Positions 24,149 through 34,993 of a DNA stretch of 64,000 bases are shown in pieces (positions within the stretch are counted from its first letter, which is position 1; every line of letters starts with the position of its first letter). The translations under genes were made by a program, and so were the position numbers. Under the pieces are notes generated by a model, which had not been told where the DNA came from, made no database searches, and worked only from the letters and a program-made list of their open reading frames with translations. This DNA comes from Dentipellis sp. KUC8613 (Eukaryota > Basidiomycota > Agaricomycetes > Russulales > Hericiaceae). The stretch is from NCBI GenBank assembly GCA_002286715.1, contig NSJX01000001.1, forward strand, positions 1,436,217-1,500,216, written 5' to 3'.

Positions 24149-24580
24149 CTGAGGATGTTTGGCATGCTGGGTGAGCCAGCGCGTTCTCTGTCCAGCATAT
24201 AGCTTTGCGTTGTCCTTATCAGGTGGCGCGCCGAAGCCTGATGGCAATGAGCTTCCCAGAGTGGTGATCGGAGTACTATTGGATCGCTTCCTCATGTGTT
24301 CGAGTCCATGTATGAGTTCCCCTTGTGCAAGCTCTAGGATGCTACAGTGTTTTACGCCAAGGTACCACCGGTGATATTCTACTCAGCGATACGTACTACC
24401 GGGGTAAGTGTGCCTGGATTATGTAACTGAAGCAGTGTTCGTGATACCGGCTAGCCGCGCCCATCCCCCGCCATATATAAGTAGCCTCAGCGTCAACTAA
24501 TAGTCTGAACCATCTGGTTCTTTCGACGGCCACCAGCTCCTTTGTGGCCTTCACCCTCTACCAGATCGTGTTTGCTCACC
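24149..24580. other. Intergenic, BUD31 to cation/H+ antiporter
   Basis: 432 bp between two plus-strand genes. A TATA-like element lies at 24474-24480. Nothing else is supported. Confidence 0.5.
24474..24480 (+). promoter_or_regulatory. TATA box of the cation/H+ antiporter gene
   Basis: TATATAA lies about 100 bp upstream of the start codon at 24581, in a sharply AT-rich spot within GC-rich flanks. Confidence 0.5.
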
Positions 24581-27500
24581 ATGGGCGAGTTTTCACGACA
24601 GATCATCGAGGTTTCGAGAGGGCTCGTCAAGCGGGCTCAGGCCCCCGAGCAGGTATGTTCATGACCGCTTGAACCGGACTTCTCTCTGACCTGGAGTAGG
24701 CGGGGTTGTTCGCTGGCCTCAACCCTGCGACGTACAACCCGAACGACCCTTTTCCATTATGGGTGATCCAGACTAGTGAGTAGCTCCTATTATCTTCTGA
24801 GACACCAAGTCTGACTCTCCTCAAGTCATTATCATCGCCATGTCTCAGTTCCTTGCTCTATTCCTGGGGCGCATTCGTCAGCCCAGAGTTATAGCTGAGG
24901 TCATTGGTGGTGTCCTTCTTGGACCATCGGTTATGGGTCGCATCCCCGGATTCACCAATGCAATCTTCCCGAAGGACTCTCTGCCGATGCTGACACTCAC
25001 CAGCACCATCGGCCTGATCTTCTTCCTTTTTCTGGTCGGGCTGGAAATAGACATGCGTATTGTCAAGAGGAACGCCAAGGCTTCCACCGCCATATCTGTG
25101 GCAGGCCTTGTTATTCCTCTCGGTCTTGGCGCAGCATTGGCTATTCCCCTGTATCATCAATTCATCGATCCCAGCGTCAATTACGGCTACTTCATCCTCT
25201 TCGTCGCTGTCGCTGTTGGAATCACGGCGTTCCCCGTACTGTGCCGCATCCTTACCGAAGTGAAGCTTCTCGAGACCACGGTTGGCGTTGTAGTCCTATC
25301 AGCAGGCGTGGGCAATGACGTCGTGGGATGGGTCCTGCTTGCTCTTACGGTGGCCTTAGTCAATGCATCAACCGGCCTCACAGCGCTTTGGGTCCTGCTT
25401 ACGGGCGCTGGATTTGCGCTATTTTTGCTATTTCCGGTTCGCTGGGCCTACGTCTGGCTAGCGAAGCGTTCAGGGAGCTTTGAAACCGGACAGCCATCGG
25501 CGTTGATGGTGACCTTGACCTTAATCATCATCCTCGTCTCTGCGTTCTTTACAGACATCATTGGTATCCATCCCATCTTCGGTATGTATGTTTTACCTCA
25601 TCGTTATACGTGATTGTGACTGATGGTCTGCATTCAGGTGGCTTCTTGGCGGGACTTATCATCCCCAAGGATAACGGATTTGCAATCTCTCTCGTGGAAA
25701 AATTGGAGGACTTCATTGGCCTTCTGTTGCTTCCTCAGGTGAGTTCAAGCTTCATATGCTAAGAGTAAGTCTCCTGATATCTTGTGTACGCTCGTCAGTA
25801 CTTCGCGCTGTCCGGATTGAAGACCAACTTGGGGCTTCTCGACAATGGTATCACCTGGGGATACACCATTCTCATCTGTGTTGTTGCGTTCTTCTCTAAA
25901 TTCTTGTCGTGCTCCATTGCCGCCAAGTCGTTCGGCTACAATCTTCGGGAATCAGGTGCAATCGGTGCCCTGATGAGTTGCAAAGGGTATGTTCCGTCTC
26001 ATACCGCAGTCATAGAACCCGCCTTCTCACGTGTTTCCGGAATAGTCTTGTGGAGCTCATCGTGCTGAACGTTGGTCTTTCGGCAAACATTCTCAACACT
26101 CGGACCTTCTCCATGTTCGTTCTGCACGCACTGGTCTTGACGTTTATTACGACGCCTCTCACCCTCTGGATATACCCGGCCCGCGTACGCACCCACGCAG
26201 GTGCGTTCGTCGAGAACCGATACATCAACGAGAAACGTGCGGAGGATGGAGATGACCAAGCGGGAAGCTCGAACGCCATTTTGAAGACCAAATTTGCGGT
26301 GGTCCTCGACAAGATTGAGCAGCTTCCCGCTGCTATGACTTTGACTCAGTTGCTGCAGCGTCCTTCGAAGAACATCGTACCATCTACCAGGACGGTATCG
26401 CTTGCGGAGAAAGTGTCCGTCGAAGACACTCAAATGCCTTCTGCTTTGAGTCCCACCATCGCATCCACGCCTCGCGCCATTTCCATCGATGCTCTTCGTT
26501 TGATTGAGTTGACTGAACGCACATCTGCGGTTCTCAAGTCTCAAGCCGCCGAGTCCCTGGTTCACAGTGACCCCGTGCTCTCTGTCTTCCGGACGTTTGG
26601 GCTTCTCAATAAGTTCTCCGTTTCGGCTTCGCTGTCTGTCGTGAGCTATGACGAGTTCTCTGCCAACGTCGCGGATCACGCGCGTGAATGCGGCTCGGAT
26701 ATGGTGCTCATCCCATGGAGTTCGTCGACGACCTTCTCCGAAGACTCCTCGTCCAGCTCTGGTGTTGTCGCGAATCCCTTCGATACCCTCTTTGGCAAGC
26801 ACTCCTCGCAGGACCAGACCTCTTCAATCGTATACTCCCAATTCATCCGCAGGACCTTTGCCAATACTCCCACCGACGTCGCGCTTTTCATCGATCGAGG
26901 GCTGACAAACAGCACCTCCTCAGAGATACATCCGCACGTTTTCCTGCCCTTCTTCGGTGGCCCCGATGACCGTCTCGCGCTGTCGTTTGTGGTTCAGTTA
27001 TGCACCAACGACGCTATCACTGCGACCGTTGTTCGTGTGAAGAAAGTGGACTCGAATGACCTGAGCCCGATGTCCACGATTGAAGACATCAAGGGAACAC
27101 ACTTCCCCAGTTTGGGCCATGGACAGGTAAGTCTGATCACCACCAGTGTTTCCCGGGTCCTGGCTAATTTCTTTTTGCAGTCTCTGAACTTCCCGGATAC
27201 CGTCTACGGCCAGCACAGCACGCAGACTCGTCTCCAGTCGGAGACAGCAGACAACATTGCCTGGGCACAGTTCACATCCCACACAACGCCGCACAAAGCG
27301 GAAGTTGCTCATGCGCTCAGCCGAGTTACGTTCCTCGAAGAGCAGGCCGTCGCTCCTCTGCACCGGGTCGTTGACCTGGCTGCACAGGAGGCCTCTCGGG
27401 AGTCGATCAGGCCTCTGTTCATCGTCACTGGTCGTTCGAGGCGTCTGGCTGCGGAGTCGCACGAGGTGGAACTTCGCCAACTCATCTCGGAGAAGAGGGT

Positions 27501-27603
27501 ATCGATTGGTTCTGATGCAGCGAAGACACTGGGGGATGTCGCTGCGGCGTTTGTTGCGACAGGTGCTAATGCCAGTCTCCTTGTTCTCCAAGCAAGGAAC
27601 TGA
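24581..27603 (+). CDS. KHA1: Cation/H+ antiporter, CPA2 family (KHA1-like)
   Basis: Exons 24581-24652, 24700-24775, 24826-25581, 25638-25738, 25799-25986, 26046-27126 and 27181-27603 give about 898 residues (yeast Kha1 is about 870). The first ~450 residues form the transmembrane Na+/H+ exchanger domain: PRVIAEVIGGVLLGPSVMGR, LPMLTLTSTIGLIFFLFLVGLE, VGITAFPVLCRIL and LSAGVGNDVVGW (ion-site acids), then HPIFGGFLAGLIIP and LLLLPQYFALSGLKTNL. The C-terminal half is a cytosolic regulatory region. The family exchanges K+ for H+ across internal membranes. The intron 27127-27180 is 54 nt with no stop in frame, so a retained form would still be translatable. Confidence 0.94.
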
Positions 27604-28126
27604 GCTCTCAATTTGCTGTCGTTTGGATATGATATTTCTGTAACATACTTGTTCTAATCTATCTTTTCGTTTGCTTTGCAATGTATATTCTCGATACCCT
27701 TAGTCTTCCGTTATCAATTCGAATTACCATCCGAGACGCATACTGAGGCGCCATTCGTAGCAATGGCATTTGGGAAAGAGTTCAATTGTTGTCGAGACGA
27801 CATACGCAGTTGGGGCCGCTGCGACTGTGACTTTGTTCCGAAAACAGCAGTCCTGTGGCAGTAGCCGTTGTTTCGACCTGAACACGTACCTTGGCACCTT
27901 TCTTCAGCTATTGTCCCGCGAAAACGTAGGCCTTGTATTCTGCTTTACATATACATCGTACTGGGCGGGAATGGACTCGCAATCATCCAGGGTCACCTCA
28001 CGAGTGAGCATCGCATCCGTCTGTCGTTCGAACGTCTGCTAACCTGAGAATCGGTCATCATCAAGGCCCCACTGTTACTAGCATCCCCGTACCAACACTC
28101 TTGGCCGCGAACTCTAAGTCTATCGT
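27604..28126. other. Intergenic, antiporter to unknown gene
   Basis: 523 bp with no supported gene. It holds the antiporter's 3' region and the promoter of the next plus-strand gene. Confidence 0.5.
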
Positions 28127-29350
28127 ATGGCCCATCGAAACCTTGAGGGCGCATCATCATCCACTTCACGACCTGGCGCTCAGCCTGATCGCATACAGCC
28201 GCTCAGTCCTGTCGCTCAGCACGTTGCACGCCAGTGGAAACAGCTCAACTTCATTAAACGCAACAAGTCCTCTTGGGAGCTTCCCGAGGATCGGCGTCCT
28301 GCTCCGGCACCCATTCCCAACCCAGTCTCTCTTCCTTCCGACTACTTTACGCCAGAGGGCCAGGCGTGGATTCCAAGCAAGGACGGGCCTAATCCTGATT
28401 TCACTGAGTACGATAAGGCTGTCCTGAAGAAATATGGGATCCCGTTAATTCAGCCCTCGCCCCCACCGAAGAAGAGGCGCCATGCACAGTCCCACAGAGC
28501 TGATCCTCGTCCTCTCAAATCTCGGAACCCACAGCCACAGGACCCGCCCATTGTCGATATACCTCCTAGCCATCCTGCGACCATTCCTGCGAATGGCGGT
28601 AGTGTCGCCACCTCCAATCCAACTCGTCCTGCTGAACCGCCAACAGGTCCCATAGAGTCCAACGACGATGGGGGACGTGGGTCTGTCAACGATTCGAATG
28701 CGCTTACCGCCGAAAGCCTCGCCGTATTTACCTCAGGTACACGTCCAACCTCCCAGGACGTGCGTTCCATCGAGCAATATCTCAAGCAGACGTGGGCTTC
28801 CGATGAACGACCAAACGCACCAACGCTGAGGCCTATTTCAGATCTCACATCTACCATGGACATTGTATCTGTGCAGACGGGCGACACGTCGAGTGACATC
28901 ACGCGTGGACCTCCGAATCCAGCTGCCCTCGCCGCTGGTTATCCGTGGGTCTACCTGAAAGTCGTCCTGGGCACGGAGAAGAGCCTCGCGGCGTTTTACA
29001 GGCCGTCTGCTATCGCGCAACTTCCGGAGGCCATCGAGGAGGCGAAGGCCGTGGATATATATTCTGGCATGATAGACGCCTGTGGTCACAATTGGGTGAT
29101 TCTCACTCATTGCGAGAACGGGTTGCCCATGCTTCGTGAGGCCGTTATCCCCAAACTGCTCACCCCGGAAGGCGCTCTGATCACTAGTGTTGGATCTTTG
29201 AGGTGGGGAGATCCGTGTTCGCGTATCGTGGGCGCTTTGCAGTGCAGCAAGTACGAGGTGCTGGCGGGGCTGTCAATCGTCCCGACGTTGCCTGCGCAGT
29301 TGATGTCAGGGTCTCTGGGTGGGCTTGTGGTTTGGTGGTCGCTGAAGTAG
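28127..29350 (+). CDS. Unrecognised protein, paralog A of an adjacent pair
   Basis: Single-exon frame of 407 residues; I do not recognise a named family. The N-terminal ~70 residues contain a conserved-looking stretch (VARQWKQLNFIKRNKSSWEL). A basic PPPKKRRH could be a nuclear signal. Residues 120-270 are Pro/Ser-rich and look disordered. The C-terminal ~140 residues look folded (YPWVYLKVVLG, RPSAIAQLPEAIEEAK, WVILTHCENG) and end in a Gly-rich hydrophobic segment (SGSLGGLVVWWSLK). This part resembles the C-terminus of the next gene (29812-32064), which suggests an old tandem duplication. Codon use is like neighbouring genes, with no sign of transposon origin. The start is the first Met of the frame. 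Confidence 0.75.
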   Translation: MAHRNLEGASSSTSRPGAQPDRIQPLSPVAQHVARQWKQLNFIKRNKSSWELPEDRRPAPAPIPNPVSLPSDYFTPEGQAWIPSKDGPNPDFTEYDKAVLKKYGIPLIQPSPPPKKRRHAQSHRADPRPLKSRNPQPQDPPIVDIPPSHPATIPANGGSVATSNPTRPAEPPTGPIESNDDGGRGSVNDSNALTAESLAVFTSGTRPTSQDVRSIEQYLKQTWASDERPNAPTLRPISDLTSTMDIVSVQTGDTSSDITRGPPNPAALAAGYPWVYLKVVLGTEKSLAAFYRPSAIAQLPEAIEEAKAVDIYSGMIDACGHNWVILTHCENGLPMLREAVIPKLLTPEGALITSVGSLRWGDPCSRIVGALQCSKYEVLAGLSIVPTLPAQLMSGSLGGLVVWWSLK

Positions 29351-29811
29351 TGTTGAGGGCTCACAGGGAACAGCCTCTCAACTCGGCTTGATGTTCGTTT
29401 GTGTGAGTGTTCCTTACACATAACACAACTATGCTTCTTGAACTGCATGTAGGATCGGCGAGTCTGCCCTATTTCAATCAATATCCTGCATAAATACCGA
29501 ATTCTCCATAGCAACGGGTTTTCCTTGAAGGCAACACGAAGTCGAACTTCACCCTTGTCCGAATATGGTAATCTTTGAAGGCGTTGTGCTCAACTGAGAA
29601 CGTTGCACCTTGTACTCGCCTCTTTGTCCCCAAAATGGGCTGGTCGGCGGCGCTTTCTGGTGACCTTTATAACCTTCCATGCGCTCTGAGTTTCGGCCTG
29701 GGACCACCACGCGTGTTGTCTTCGACTGGTGAGCAAACCGGGTCTGATCATTCCTGACAATACAGCTCTAATAAATCTTACAGGTAAACTATCCATTGCG
29801 ACGAGTGCACA
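29351..29811. other. Intergenic between the paralogous pair
   Basis: 461 bp separating the two genes; nothing recognisable apart from presumptive 3' and promoter sequence. Confidence 0.5.
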
Positions 29812-32064
29812 ATGGAGGTAATCTCAAGTCCGGCCGCCTCGCGTCCAGCGCGTTCACGCAAGAAACCTCGTTGCCGCACTTGCTTGCAGACAGTCGAGGG
29901 ACACAAGCTTCACAATGGACGTCGCGTCTGTCCCCAGAAAGCGACGCCACGCACAAACCCTTATCCCCGCCCCCGACTATCGCCAGCCCCAAGCGCCTCT
30001 GGCTCATCCTCTTCGGACCCTCTTCTTCTGTCCTCACCGAAGTGGAGTCCGGCTAGGTCAATTCGAGATGAGCTCAGTCCGCAGGGGTGGAAGCCGGAGA
30101 AACCCGGCCAGGAGGCGTCCGCCCCGAATAGGTCTGCTACTCCGGAGATGACAGCCTTAGAGAGGATGCTCCTTGACAGACTCAAGACCCCCGATGGATT
30201 CGGTTCTGACACCTCAGACTCAGACTCAGACTCAGGCAAAGCAAGAACGCGCCCAGCCTCGTCTCACCCTCGAATCACCGTTCCTCGCCCAGCGAAATCT
30301 CCATCTACCTCCGTTTCCGGCCTCAGCAACGATGCTGCTCGTAAAGACAACACCTTGCGCACCCCGAATCGCAAGCTGGGCGACTCCCCTCACCGCCAGC
30401 ACTTGTTCGACATGTACAACCACCTAGATTGGGTGCCTAACCATGTGCATTATAAGAACCTCCAGGCCGCAGGCATCATCTGTTACCACTTCCTTGACCC
30501 AGAACACGCCTCCAGGGTGCCGACCAACGAAGATGATCTCGCGATTCATCAGAGCATCATGCGCGGCATTGTCGTCCCGTGGCTGAAGAAGCGCAACAGC
30601 ATGGAGGGCGAACAGCTGCTGAAGCGCATCTCTGTGGTGTACGACGGAGATGGCTTTGAGGCTGACCTTGGGGTTAATAGCGCGAGGTCTATCGGGGTGC
30701 GTCTCAGCGCCAGCGACATCATCGAATTTGGGGCTCGCAGCAAGAAAGATGTGCCCTGGAGAGGGAAGGGGCAGTGGTATCGGCGCAGGAAATCTAACGC
30801 GTGCCGCCGGTGGATGAACAATGGTCAGCCCACTGGAACCCCCGAAGATGATGAACAGGACCTGACACGCACGACGCCCAATGAGCTCTTTGCGCAGTGG
30901 ATGAAATACCACATGACCGCAGCGCAACGCGCTGCCAACCCTGATTGGTTCTTCACTGGCGACTACCCAGACAAGGCGACGGCGCGCAAGGCATTGCTCG
31001 CGTGGTTAGCAGAGGTGGGCGACGAGCGAGGCCTCGAGGACTTCCCCGAAGTCCTTGACTCTCCGCTGGCGAGTCCTATCGTCGGCTCCTCCCCACTCAG
31101 CCCTGTCGAGGCGCGTGGAGGGTCCGTCGACTCAGACAAACTTGAATACTTGCCACCCACCCCACCTCCCGAGCGACCTGCCTCTGGCTCATCGTCTGAC
31201 TTGCCAACACCTCCCACGTTGTCTGCAGAGCAGCTGAAAATGTTACGGCTCGCTCTTCTCTCTATTCCACCTGATTCGAGGGGCTCCATGTCATCTGTAT
31301 CTGGGCTGCTCGGAGTCTCTACAAGTGCACCTCACATCAGTGCGCCGCGACCGTCCCCAGCCACGGATATGGAACACATTCAACGCGCTCCCTTAACGCC
31401 CGCAGAAAGTCCTACCAAAGCTCCGAGCCCCATGCCTGAAGTATTCTTCACCCCACCGCTGATCCCACAAGAGCTTGACGACGACGACACCGTCATGCAG
31501 GACGCCGAGGATATCCAGCCGGCCACGCCTACTGGTGTAGCGCCAACACCCGCGCCAGAATCAGCGCCAACTGAGACGCTGCCAGAACCGATGGCGGCAC
31601 CAACACCAGCGCCGGCACCAGTTCCAGGATTCGAAGCCTACCCCACTCTGCTCACCCTGCTACCTGCCCTCCCCGGCCTCTCGCTCTCCAAGGACACCCA
31701 GCCGCCGTGGTGCCTCTATGTGCACCCCACCACGGCCTCCCAGCTCAACAGCGCCACGGCCGAAGCGCACAAGCTCGGCCTATCCACCGGGGTCCTGTTC
31801 CACCCCTCCTCCCCCGACTCCGACCCGCTCGCGCCGTGGCTCGCGCTGAGCAACAACGCCGCGACGCTGCAGTCGTTCCTGGAAATACCGCAGCGCGCGA
31901 TGCCCGGCGCGTACGTTGCGCGCATTGGGCCGCATGGGCCGTGTAGGTGCGAGATGCATGGCGGGTTTGGAGATCCGTATGATGAGGGCCCGGGGCTGAT
32001 GGGCACGCTCGCGGCGGGCGCGGCAGGCGGGCTTGCGATGTGGTTTGGGCTGTCGCGGCCGTGA
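29812..32064 (+). CDS. Unrecognised protein, paralog B of an adjacent pair
   Basis: Single-exon frame of 750 residues. Residues 21-40 hold a compact Cys/His motif (CRTC, then GHKLH, then C), a possible zinc knuckle. A folded-looking region (about 185-400) contains HLFDMYNHLDWVPNHVHYKN and WYRRRKSNACRRWMNN. A Pro/Ser/Ala-rich linker follows (about 400-600). The C-terminal ~140 residues (PPWCLYVHPTTASQLNSATA, PGAYVARIGPHGPCRC) resemble the C-terminus of the gene at 28127-29350 and end in LMGTLAAGAAGGLAMWFGL, a possible membrane or amphipathic helix. The function is unknown. A (CAGACT)n tract at 30215-30235 encodes an Asp/Ser run. Confidence 0.78.
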   Translation: MEVISSPAASRPARSRKKPRCRTCLQTVEGHKLHNGRRVCPQKATPRTNPYPRPRLSPAPSASGSSSSDPLLLSSPKWSPARSIRDELSPQGWKPEKPGQEASAPNRSATPEMTALERMLLDRLKTPDGFGSDTSDSDSDSGKARTRPASSHPRITVPRPAKSPSTSVSGLSNDAARKDNTLRTPNRKLGDSPHRQHLFDMYNHLDWVPNHVHYKNLQAAGIICYHFLDPEHASRVPTNEDDLAIHQSIMRGIVVPWLKKRNSMEGEQLLKRISVVYDGDGFEADLGVNSARSIGVRLSASDIIEFGARSKKDVPWRGKGQWYRRRKSNACRRWMNNGQPTGTPEDDEQDLTRTTPNELFAQWMKYHMTAAQRAANPDWFFTGDYPDKATARKALLAWLAEVGDERGLEDFPEVLDSPLASPIVGSSPLSPVEARGGSVDSDKLEYLPPTPPPERPASGSSSDLPTPPTLSAEQLKMLRLALLSIPPDSRGSMSSVSGLLGVSTSAPHISAPRPSPATDMEHIQRAPLTPAESPTKAPSPMPEVFFTPPLIPQELDDDDTVMQDAEDIQPATPTGVAPTPAPESAPTETLPEPMAAPTPAPAPVPGFEAYPTLLTLLPALPGLSLSKDTQPPWCLYVHPTTASQLNSATAEAHKLGLSTGVLFHPSSPDSDPLAPWLALSNNAATLQSFLEIPQRAMPGAYVARIGPHGPCRCEMHGGFGDPYDEGPGLMGTLAAGAAGGLAMWFGLSRP
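30215..30235 (+). repeat. (CAGACT)n coding hexanucleotide repeat
   Basis: Three and a half CAGACT units inside paralog B encode alternating Asp/Ser. Being a multiple of three, length change would not break the frame. Confidence 0.85.
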
Positions 32065-32491
32065 AGAGAAGAGAAGAATAAAGAGAAAGACTGTATTATT
32101 TGGACATCGGTAGTTTCTTGCTTTCTTGGTTTCGCTCTACATATGCCCTATGCGCGACCCGATGTATGCCTTATGCCCACCCATGCCAATACATTTCTAC
32201 TGTTTTTCTCTTGGAACTGATAAGCAGGGTTCTGGTTGGACTGATGGAATACAATATACTATTCTCTGCTACACCATGAACAGTGCGTTGTTCACGGGCC
32301 TAAAGCACTACAGCAACGCTAAATAACGCTAACGGCACGGAAAGTAACGGAAAGTAAATGTCTAACTGCAAGTTAGAAATAGTGATAAGTAGGTGGCGAC
32401 GGACGGAAGAAGATGGGGTATCCAGAGACTGGGCGTAACGATCGTGGGGGTCATGATGCGAGGTAGGATAATGGGTAGTGAAGATGTGGAA

Positions 32492-32540
32492 GGAGGGAGG
32501 GGAGGGGAGGCACAGCTGCGTGTGGTGGAGGGGAGGGGGG
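32492..32540 (+). repeat. G-rich tract, possible G-quadruplex
   Basis: GGG, GGGG and GGGG separated by single A, then further GGGG and GGGGGG runs about 20 bases on, give enough G-runs for an intramolecular quadruplex. Located between convergent genes. Confidence 0.55.
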
Positions 32541-32688
32541 AAAGTCAATGAAAGGTAAGTGTTTCGAGTCAGTGTGCGTAAAAGAATAGTGGAGCGCAAA
32601 CTAGCAGACTAGCGAGACGATGTGCAATGTATTTACGATGTGTGCGATCCGAATGGATAAAAATGGGAAATGTTGGGTAGGTTGAATC

Positions 32689-32721
32689 GGGATCGGGATA
32701 GGGATAGGGATGGGATGGGAT
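32689..32721 (+). repeat. GGGAT/GGGATA tandem repeat
   Basis: About six short units of GGGAT, some with an added A or C. The unit resembles but is not the TTAGGG telomere repeat. It lies in the presumed 3' region of the minus-strand gene that follows. Confidence 0.8.
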
Positions 32722-32783
32722 GGCCTGTCGTAGCAGGGATTAGCGCTAATCCACTCAAGACCAATATTAGACGTACCAATGCG

Positions 32784-34859
32784 TCAGACTCCCCAGTCAT
32801 CGACAGCACCAAAGCCTCGCCCTCCCGCAAAACCCCAGCGAGCGATCTTAGCCTCGACCCGCTCCTCCGCAACACTGCGTTCCTTGTCCTTCGCAGGGTC
32901 AATACCAAGCCATGCCTGCCACCACGTCGGCTCCTCCTCGCTCTCCTCACCCGTCGACGTCGACAGCCCCGTGCCCGCCTTCCCACGCGATCGCGCCCTG
33001 CCCTTCCCCTTATCCTTGCCAAATCCGCGCCCGCTCGAGCCCTGCTCCCGACTATACGGCTCCGGCAGCTCTGCGAACTGGATCCTCCGCGGTGTCGACG
33101 TGCCGCTCGAGCTCACGCCGGGGATGACGACCCAGCCTCCGCTCTCAGCAGGACTGCGCGGCGTCCGGGGCGTCACGCTCCCGCTGCCGCCCTTCAGCGC
33201 AGAGTGTTTCGGTGGCGAGCGCGGCCGCGTCGAGTTGGCGTGGAGTCCCTTGGTGAATAGCCGCGAGACGCTGGCCGTTGCGTTCGACGTGCCGAGGGTT
33301 GGTGCGGGGTTGGGCGACCTGGGCAGGAACTCTTTACGTTGGCGCACGCGTTCTGTCGATCGTGAGGTGTCGCGGGAGTTGGATGGTGAAGGCTGATCGT
33401 CCAGAATCTTGCGCAGGGCTTGCATACTTTGCACGGGCTGCTCTACTGAAGAGGACGACTCGGACGACGAGCGCGAGATCAGTTCTTCTAGTGCTGGTGC
33501 CAGACGAATTTCTGGTGTCTGGGAGAGCTGAAGCGGCGCTGGTGGCGGGGATCGGGACAAGGACTGCGAGTCAGAGAAGCCAGCAGATGTTGACGGTCGT
33601 CGAGGCGTAGATGCGCGGCGCCGTTCAGGCGACGCGCGCGGAGAACGCGCAGCACTTGTACTTGCCCGTCGAGCGCTGGTTGAGCGATTTCGTAACATCC
33701 CTGGAAATTTTCGTGACGTTGTGGGAGATGCGGTGCTCGTCGAGGGGCGTCTGGAAAGGAACGAGGATAAGAGGGTGTATGCGGGTGTGGATGACTCGGA
33801 CGCGGGCTGGTCCTTCCGTCTAGGGATAGCTAATGGCGGCGACTTTGATATCGAAGTTGTACTCGGACCGGCGCGAGGCGGCGAGAGGTCAGGTGGACGA
33901 TGGCTTTCGTGTGTATTATGTGGAAGGAAGGTCGAGGACGAGGAGCGCAGACCCAGGGTTGAGGGTAAAGATATCGCAGAGGGGTCCGCGTCTGATTCTA
34001 CGTAGAGCGTCATGGCCCGAGGTGCAGGCGCAACAAGCTGATCTCGTGAGGGTGGACGCGCCGATAGACGTAAATGAGGGGCATCTGGGTCAGGCAGCGT
34101 CAAGTCCGTCGTGGACGATAGTGCCGAGCAAGAGCCCCCGTGTACGGAGAGGTCATTGGAGGACCGGTGTTGAGGTCCGCGAGCGCGCATGCGGGAGTGC
34201 ATGAGTGACGAAGTAGGAAGGCTGCGACTAACCGCGTCTTTACTCTCGTCCGGCACAGCAAGTACATCATCCACACCCCTGCTAATGGAGTCAATGTCGT
34301 CCATCCAAGACTCGTGGAACGATCTGTTGGAGCTAATCCGCGAGGAAAGGCCCCGAGCGCTTGCTTCGAGAGCGTGATCGGCGGCAGTTGACGGTTCGGA
34401 GGCCAAGAATGTCGAGAGGGACGTGTGGGTCGACATGGAGGACTGGAGGAGGGCGTTGGACATCTCCAACGCGTGAACGCTACGCTCTAGGAGGGAGTCG
34501 AGGAAAGGGTCGGTGGAAGTTGATGCAGAGGTGGATCTTCGGTGCGAGGGCCGGCGGCGGGAGGAAGTGGGGGTTCGGAAGCGGCGCTGGTGTGTCGGCG
34601 AGAGCGGCAGCGGCGAGATGTGAGACGAGGCGGACCCTACGCTCGAGTCGGTGTCCTCGTCGGCCTCGTCTGCGCTTTGGGGATAATCTGGAGGTCGATC
34701 GTACGGCAGGTCCTCGCGTTCGCGGGTGCGCTCGACAGGGGTGCTCCGCCAGGGAGGCGTTACGGATGAGTATTCGGGAAGAGTTGCAGAGGTGTCTGAG
34801 GATAGATGTGAGAGAGAAAAGCGCTTGCGATGTTTGCGACGTGGGGAGGTGGAGGCCAT
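32784..34859 (-). CDS. Large Ser/Arg/Pro-rich, probably disordered protein
   Basis: Single-exon frame of about 691 residues from the Met of MASTSPRRKHRKRFSLSH; the frame runs 18 codons further upstream. No enzyme domain is seen. The composition is dominated by Ser, Arg, Pro and Thr with many SPxx and RxxS-like sites, suggesting heavy phosphorylation. A short helical region is likely near residues 110-150 (DPFLDSLLERSVHALEMSNA). The C-terminus is distinctive: GWVVIPGVSS, RRIQFAELPEPYS and WWQAWLGIDPAKDKER, which look like short conserved motifs. Early PPxY-like sites (PPDYP) could bind WW domains. The length and uninterrupted frame support a real gene; its function is unknown. Confidence 0.75.
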   Translation of the reverse strand: MASTSPRRKHRKRFSLSHLSSDTSATLPEYSSVTPPWRSTPVERTREREDLPYDRPPDYPQSADEADEDTDSSVGSASSHISPLPLSPTHQRRFRTPTSSRRRPSHRRSTSASTSTDPFLDSLLERSVHALEMSNALLQSSMSTHTSLSTFLASEPSTAADHALEASARGLSSRISSNRSFHESWMDDIDSISRGVDDVLAVPDESKDAVSRSLPTSSLMHSRMRARGPQHRSSNDLSVHGGSCSALSSTTDLTLPDPDAPHLRLSARPPSRDQLVAPAPRAMTLYVESDADPSAISLPSTLGLRSSSSTFLPHNTHESHRPPDLSPPRAGPSTTSISKSPPLAIPRRKDQPASESSTPAYTLLSSFLSRRPSTSTASPTTSRKFPGMLRNRSTSARRASTSAARSPRASPERRRASTPRRPSTSAGFSDSQSLSRSPPPAPLQLSQTPEIRLAPALEELISRSSSESSSSVEQPVQSMQALRKILDDQPSPSNSRDTSRSTERVRQRKEFLPRSPNPAPTLGTSNATASVSRLFTKGLHANSTRPRSPPKHSALKGGSGSVTPRTPRSPAESGGWVVIPGVSSSGTSTPRRIQFAELPEPYSREQGSSGRGFGKDKGKGRARSRGKAGTGLSTSTGEESEEEPTWWQAWLGIDPAKDKERSVAEERVEAKIARWGFAGGRGFGAVDDWGV

Positions 34860-34993
34860 TGCGGCAGGAGGAGTCAGACGGGGCCGCAATAGCAGGAGGT
34901 AACACCGAGGCACAGAAGGAAAGGCTCGGTTACTTGTTTGGTCTTTGTTTACGTGACTTCATCATTGCTGCTACACTCAGTCTTATACTTTAC

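Larger units (their letters stand above)
32065..32783. other. Intergenic between convergent genes, G-rich
   Basis: About 720 bp between a plus-strand and a minus-strand gene, so it should hold both 3' untranslated regions. It contains a purine tract with several runs of three or more G (about 32492-32540) and a GGGAT-type tandem repeat (32689-32721). No coding region is supported. Confidence 0.5.

Noticed and set aside
34860..34913. Upstream Met for the Ser/Arg-rich protein
   Set aside because: Adds a Leu/Pro stretch typical of a leader; the Met at 34859 begins the more protein-like sequence. Not excluded.
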